Assembly (NCBI GenBank): GCA_005223185.1
Contig: NJBN01000004.1
Coordinates: 295,443-359,442 of the forward strand
Length of the DNA stretch: 64,000 bases
Source of the DNA: a candidate division LCP-89 bacterium B3_LCP
GTDB taxonomy: Bacteria > Electryoneota > B3-LCP
Direction: 5' to 3'
Shown here one piece after another: positions 60,050 to 64,000 of the stretch. The notes beneath the pieces are model-generated. The model searched no databases and was not told where the DNA came from. It was given only the letters and a program-made list of their open reading frames with translations. Position numbers and translations under genes: made by a program. Position 1 is the stretch's first letter; each line of letters begins with the position of its first letter.

Positions 60050-60625
60050 ATGAAAAGAGGAACGATAATTCTCCTGGTCGTTTTAGGTGTAATAATCATC
60101 GGAGCATTTTCGATATATGGATTTGTTAAGAGCAGCTATAACGGTTTAGTAGCCGCTGATGAAGGGGTCAATGGCGCCTGGGCGCAGGTTGAAAACCAAC
60201 TTCAGCGGAGATTCGACCTGATTCCTAACCTGGTTAAGACCGTCAAAGGCTACGCTGAACATGAAATGGAAGTCTTCACTCGCGTCACCGAGGCGCGTGC
60301 CAAGGTGGGCGGTGCTGGATCAATCGGTGAGAAGATGGGGGCTGAAAATAATCTTTCTAGTGCTCTTTCGAGGCTTCTGCTTGTAGTAGAAAACTATCCC
60401 CAATTAAAGGCGGACCAGAATTTCATCCGGTTGCAGGATGAGTTAGCCGGAACGGAGAACCGCATAGCGGTGGAGAGACGCCGGTACAACCAATCAGTGC
60501 AGATTTTTAACGTAATGATCAGAACCTTCCCGCGTAACATCATCGCCAATATGTTCGGTTTTGAGCGCGCCGAATTCTTCGAAGCGCCGGAAGCCGCTCA
60601 AGAAGCTCCGCAGGTTGAATTTTAG
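60050..60625 (+). CDS. lemA: LemA-family protein
   Basis: 191 residues. One N-terminal membrane span (IILLVVLGVIIIGAFSIYGF) is followed by the helical LemA domain: YNGLVAADEGVNGAWAQVENQLQRRFDLIPNLVKTVKGYAEHE, then NFIRLQDELAGTENRIAVERRRYNQSVQ, and FPRNIIANMFGF near the end. All are family hallmarks, and length is typical. LemA proteins are membrane-tethered with an extracytoplasmic helical bundle. They often neighbour TPM-domain proteins; here the TPM gene is four genes upstream. The precise biochemical role is unsettled for the family. Confidence 0.93.
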   Translation: MKRGTIILLVVLGVIIIGAFSIYGFVKSSYNGLVAADEGVNGAWAQVENQLQRRFDLIPNLVKTVKGYAEHEMEVFTRVTEARAKVGGAGSIGEKMGAENNLSSALSRLLLVVENYPQLKADQNFIRLQDELAGTENRIAVERRRYNQSVQIFNVMIRTFPRNIIANMFGFERAEFFEAPEAAQEAPQVEF

Positions 60626-60695
60626 GTGATTCGATTTCTCTAATAGAAATGCGTAGTTACCGATCCAATCTTCAAATAGAAACAAAGCCTGATAT

Positions 60696-61493
60696 ATGGC
60701 ATCGAGATTGATAACTTTAACCACTGATTTCGGTCTGGTGGACAGCTATGTGGCCGCCATGAAGGGTGTCATACTGTCCATTTCACCCGGCTGCCAGATC
60801 ATAGATATCAGCCACGATATAGAACCGCAAAACATCCAACAGGCTGGCTTCGTCTTGGCTTCCGTGGTGGGGTATTATCCTGAAGGGACCATTCATGTAG
60901 CGGTCGTCGATCCCGGAGTGGGTACCGCAAGAGCCCTCTTAGCTGTGGAGATGGATGGGCATATCTACCTGGCACCGGATAATGGGCTCCTGGGAGTTCT
61001 GTATGAGAAAAGGTCAATATCAAAGATATGTAAAATAGAGAACAAATCACTGTACATGCCTGATGTCTCGCGCACTTTTCACGGACGGGACATTTTAGCG
61101 CCAGTTGCCGGTCATCTTGCCAATGGGCTTCCACTTGACGAAGTGGGCTCAGAAGTTACTAAATACAATAAAGGCGATTTTGTACATCCGATTATATCGC
61201 CGGACGCGATCAGGGGAAGTATCGTCTATCGCGATCATTTTGGAAATTTGATGACTAATATCTCTAAAAATGATCTTGAATCCTTTGATCCAGTTTTAGT
61301 AGAAGTGCAGACGGGTTATACTAAGATCAAAGGTCTGTGCCAATCATATAGCGATGTTGAAAAGGGTGAACTGCTCTGTTTGATCGGGTCCGCTGGCTAT
61401 CTTGAAATTGCTCAGCGGGAAGGTTCCGCTTCCGATAAGTTGCGTTTCCCCATCGGCACAGAAGTGGAAGTAACCCTGAAAGCTTCCAGTTGA
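60696..61493 (+). CDS. SAM hydrolase / SAM-dependent halogenase-type protein (DUF62)
   Basis: 265 residues. The family hydrolyses S-adenosylmethionine to adenosine and methionine using water. Seen: LTTDFGLVDSYVAAMKG at the N-terminus, DISHDI, the loop V-V-D-P-G-V-G-T, APDNGLLG, H-G-R-D-I-(L/F)-A-P-V-A, and a C-terminal domain with VYRDHFGNLMTNI. These include the conserved D-R/H-H triad segments of the hydrolase group rather than fluorinase/chlorinase insertions. The Shine-Dalgarno is weak. It closes the operon before the stem-loop at 61541. Confidence 0.92.
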   Translation: MASRLITLTTDFGLVDSYVAAMKGVILSISPGCQIIDISHDIEPQNIQQAGFVLASVVGYYPEGTIHVAVVDPGVGTARALLAVEMDGHIYLAPDNGLLGVLYEKRSISKICKIENKSLYMPDVSRTFHGRDILAPVAGHLANGLPLDEVGSEVTKYNKGDFVHPIISPDAIRGSIVYRDHFGNLMTNISKNDLESFDPVLVEVQTGYTKIKGLCQSYSDVEKGELLCLIGSAGYLEIAQREGSASDKLRFPIGTEVEVTLKASS

Positions 61494-61540
61494 TACTTCA
61501 AGGTTGCAGGGGAAAATAGATACCGATTACCACGAATTAT

Positions 61541-61588
61541 AAACAGCCCTTCTAAGTGCAGAAAAATGCATGAAGAATTCGGCTGTTT
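61541..61588 (+). terminator. Long stem-loop after the SAM hydrolase gene
   Basis: AAACAGCC (61541-61548) pairs with GGCTGTTT (61581-61588). Inside, CTTC and GAAG, then TGCA and TGCA, form a broken inner stem. It is followed by TTA only, so it may be a weak terminator or part of the leader of the next gene. Confidence 0.4.
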
Positions 61589-61652
61589 TATGCGTATAAT
61601 ATATAAGAAAGATTTCAGGGCGGACTTTTTAAATATCGCAAAGGAGGGTAAA

Positions 61653-63590
61653 ATGCGCGCTAAACACACCTACCTGATTTTGCTGTTAGTACCAGCACTC
61701 ATTTACTCCACTGCTTTCGGTTCTGACACGAAACCGTTCGATAACTATCACGACATGACCGGTGATGAAGTCGTAAACCAACCAGTTACTCTGCCGCCAT
61801 ATCAGATACCGGCGTTAGACAACACGGCAGATTTAGTGGGCGATACTTCATTAGTGGGAACCACATGGTATGAGGGTCAGCACAACGGCACCATCGGAAG
61901 GATGATCGAACTGGATGATGCCGGTTATCTGCACTTTGCCTGGATGAATGGGGAGAATATGTATGCCACCAACAGACATATATATTACAACTACATCAAT
62001 CCCACGGGAGTTCAGGGATTTCCTGGTACAGGATACCCGGTCGAATCTTCGACAAAAGCTGGGTATAATACTCTGGACGTTGATTTCGACAGCCGTGGTT
62101 TCCCCGCCTTCCATTGGACGAATCAAGTAGGGGGTGATTACATGACGGCAATAGCTGTTGACTTTTCCCCAACCACTGGCACTTTTGTAACGTATGAAGC
62201 GCCTCCGGTCGTCGGAGTACCTGAAATAATCTGGCCCCGCATGCAATTTGATAGTAACCAGTTCATACACATTCTTTCAACGGAGAATCCTGCATCAGGC
62301 TTGGCTGGTGATCCCCAGAGACATTACTACACGCGAGGTACCTACGATCCTATCCTCTATTCAATCAGTTACGAGCAGTTCGAAGAGGTTACCTGGACCA
62401 TGACTATTGCGGGGGATGTTGCCACTTCTGACGTGTCTGACCGGATTGCCTTCGCCTGGACTTACTGCCGGGATGACGGATTTCCCACACCGGGCGGAGA
62501 ATATTCCCAGCGCAACAATGACATTTACTACTTAATAGACGAAGACGGTGTAGATCCAAACTGGTCTCAAGCGATAAACCTGACTGATTTCCTGCCGCCG
62601 GACTTGAGTTTCCTGCCGGATACTACATTAGCGGATATGGATACAATTCGTGCATATACGGATCTGAGTGCCTTCTTCGATCAGGATGACTATCTCCACA
62701 TAGCATTCACAACGCCTTCCTTCTTTGAACTTGAGGGTACAACGTACTGGCATGCTTCGCTCATTTGGCACTGGTCAGAACAGTATCCCGATGATTTCCA
62801 CCTGATCCACGATGCCTTCGTTGACTGGGATTGGAACAACGTAGACTGCGGCGCCTGGAATGTAAAAGCGCAGAAACCCTCATTAGGGCAGGATCCTACT
62901 ACAGGCTATCTTTACTGTACTTACCAGGTTTTCGATGTGGATACTTTAGCCCTCAGCCAGCCGGGATTCCCTTCAGGTGAAATCTATATATCAGTTTCCA
63001 CGGACGGCGGTCAGAACTGGGCAGTAGGCACCAACATCACCAACACAATAACACCAACAGACGCTCACCCGGGGGACTGTCTTTCAGAAGGATGGCTCAG
63101 TATGGCTAAGAAGGTCGATGGGGAATGCCATATCCAGTACATACTGGATAGAGATGCTGGCAACGTAACGCAAACGGAAGGTACCTGGACCTTAAATGAC
63201 GTAATCTATCACAACGTGCCGGTGGGTCTGATTTCTACGACGCCTCTGGTTCCCCAGGATATTCCCTTCCACGTAACACATGGTGGAACAGGCGTCGAAC
63301 CGGATCCGTCGGTGCAGGTTTCCCCAATACAATTTACCCTCAGTCAGAACTATCCCAATCCCTTCAATCCTCTGACAGTTATTAGTTACGAGCTGCGGGT
63401 TGCGAGTTCAATTAACCTGACTATTTACGATATCAACGGGCAGAGAGTAGCTGATCTTGTCAACGGCCGGCAGAGTGCGGGCCTTCATGAAGTAACCTTC
63501 GATGCTTCTGATCTGTCGTCAGGCATCTACATCTATCGACTTGAAACGGAAGGTTATCAATCCAGTGGAAAGATGGTGTTGATGAAGTAA
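61653..63590 (+). CDS. T9SS-sorted secreted protein
   Basis: 645 residues from ATG 61653, with a near-perfect AAGGAGGG four bases upstream; longer frames lack this. Signal peptide (HTYLILLLVPALIYSTAFG), then a propeller-like body with repeating stretches such as MIELDDAGYLHFAWMNG, DSRGFPAFHWTN and FDQDDYLHIAFTT, resembling BNR/sialidase-type or lectin-like blades. YISVSTDGGQNW is a BNR Asp-box. The tail has YPNPFNPLTVISYELRVASS, IYDINGQRV, LVNGRQSAGLHEVTFDAS and KMVLMK. The ELRVASS stretch is encoded by the same heptad microsatellite as the one after the first gene. It is followed by a clear terminator. Confidence 0.88.
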   Translation: MRAKHTYLILLLVPALIYSTAFGSDTKPFDNYHDMTGDEVVNQPVTLPPYQIPALDNTADLVGDTSLVGTTWYEGQHNGTIGRMIELDDAGYLHFAWMNGENMYATNRHIYYNYINPTGVQGFPGTGYPVESSTKAGYNTLDVDFDSRGFPAFHWTNQVGGDYMTAIAVDFSPTTGTFVTYEAPPVVGVPEIIWPRMQFDSNQFIHILSTENPASGLAGDPQRHYYTRGTYDPILYSISYEQFEEVTWTMTIAGDVATSDVSDRIAFAWTYCRDDGFPTPGGEYSQRNNDIYYLIDEDGVDPNWSQAINLTDFLPPDLSFLPDTTLADMDTIRAYTDLSAFFDQDDYLHIAFTTPSFFELEGTTYWHASLIWHWSEQYPDDFHLIHDAFVDWDWNNVDCGAWNVKAQKPSLGQDPTTGYLYCTYQVFDVDTLALSQPGFPSGEIYISVSTDGGQNWAVGTNITNTITPTDAHPGDCLSEGWLSMAKKVDGECHIQYILDRDAGNVTQTEGTWTLNDVIYHNVPVGLISTTPLVPQDIPFHVTHGGTGVEPDPSVQVSPIQFTLSQNYPNPFNPLTVISYELRVASSINLTIYDINGQRVADLVNGRQSAGLHEVTFDASDLSSGIYIYRLETEGYQSSGKMVLMK

Positions 63591-63611
63591 AAAGCTAAAA
63601 GGAAAAAGTAG

Positions 63612-63643
63612 GGGCATCCTCGCTTGCGCGGGATGCCCTTTTG
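63612..63643 (+). terminator. Intrinsic terminator of the last T9SS gene
   Basis: GGGCATCC (63612-63619) pairs with GGATGCCC (63631-63638), followed by TTTTGTTTT. The loop CTCGCTTG matches that of the terminator at 4299. Confidence 0.8.
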
Positions 63644-63645
63644 TT

Positions 63646-64000
63646 TTAACTACTGGATTCCGAATCAAAGCTGGAATGGCACATACTCCAGCCATCCGGT
63701 TATCCCTGCCTGCCCCTTCGGGGCGAACGCAGGGATCCAGAGAAGTTAAAAGTTCTTGCTACTACTCCTATTCGGGACTGTCCTTAGATATACGTTTTTT
63801 TCGCTATACTATAAGTAAAGTCTCATATTATTGACCTTCCTCTCGCACAATCAGTTCTCTGGATTCCTGTGTACGAGTCTGTCCGAGAATATTTATTACC
63901 GGACATAACATAATCTCTTTGGAGATACGAATACTAAGATAGCGTGGATCAGCAATTCAATTGTTCTTTGAAAATCTGCTAATCTGATCCCATGCGGTCC
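63646..64000. other. Intergenic stretch at the window end
   Basis: Carries a CTGGATTCC...GGATCCAG-type REP-like palindrome (about 63652-63740) with a CCTTCGGGG hairpin, and a second CTCTGGATTCC near 63860. No gene start or RNA gene was recognised. Confidence 0.5.

Overview
The window (about 64 kb, moderate GC) reads as chromosome from an uncultured-type member of the FCB superphylum (Fibrobacteres-Chlorobi-Bacteroidetes and candidate-phylum relatives). Evidence: at least eight proteins end in a type IX secretion (T9SS) sorting tail (an NPFNP motif, a V-Y-D/N-x-x-G core and a terminal K-M-V-x-x-K), one gene is a PorV/PorQ-family outer-membrane protein, and there is a gingipain-like C25 protease and a large TonB-dependent receptor. 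The promoters I can read are sigma70-like (TTGACT, exactly 17 bp in most cases, TATATT). They lack the -7/-33 signature of Bacteroidota proper, so a neighbouring FCB lineage is more likely. No rRNA, tRNA, CRISPR array, phage or complete insertion sequence was recognised.

Layout. 1-4.3 kb: two T9SS-tail proteins, the first cut by the window edge, separated by a 1 kb hairpin-rich intergenic stretch. 4.3-7.7 kb: D-Ala-D-Ala ligase facing a GT39-like membrane glycosyltransferase. 8.0-11.3 kb: a MerR-type regulator with a Cys-rich C-terminus, upstream of a DsrM/DsrK (TmcC/TmcB)-like membrane redox pair. 11.3-14.7 kb: a molybdenum-cofactor operon (mogA-moaC-MOSC-moeA plus a lipoprotein). 15-17.6 kb: the ferrous-iron uptake operon feoA-feoB plus a 51-residue FeoB-associated Cys-rich membrane protein. 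18-20.6 kb: two tandem paralogous regulator-like proteins of no family I can name, the second translationally linked to a small secreted protein. 20.9-31.1 kb: a T9SS protein, a giant tricorn-type protease followed by the 3' remnant of a second copy, then an outer-membrane barrel, two TlpA-type thioredoxins and another T9SS protein. 31.4-50.3 kb, all on the minus strand: a C25 protease, then a probable six-gene operon (TonB receptor, T9SS-associated protein, PorV-like, very large T9SS protein, TPR lipoprotein, T9SS protein). 51-61.5 kb, plus strand: a Tat-exported TldD with its TldE partner, a TPM-domain protein, GT39, a nucleotidyltransferase-like protein, a two-domain dehydrogenase, LemA and SAM hydrolase. 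61.6-63.6 kb: a last T9SS protein.

How it fits together. The dominant theme is the outer membrane and secretion: T9SS cargo, a PorV-type shuttle, a TonB receptor and surface proteases, built from a small set of shuffled domains. The metal genes (feo, moco) and the DsrMK-like pair indicate an anaerobic or microaerobic redox life, although no molybdoenzyme lies in the window. Intergenic regions are unusually rich in dispersed palindromic elements, including one family with a compensatory base-pair change between copies. Many assigned starts differ from the longest open frame because the Shine-Dalgarno motif sits inside the longer frame.
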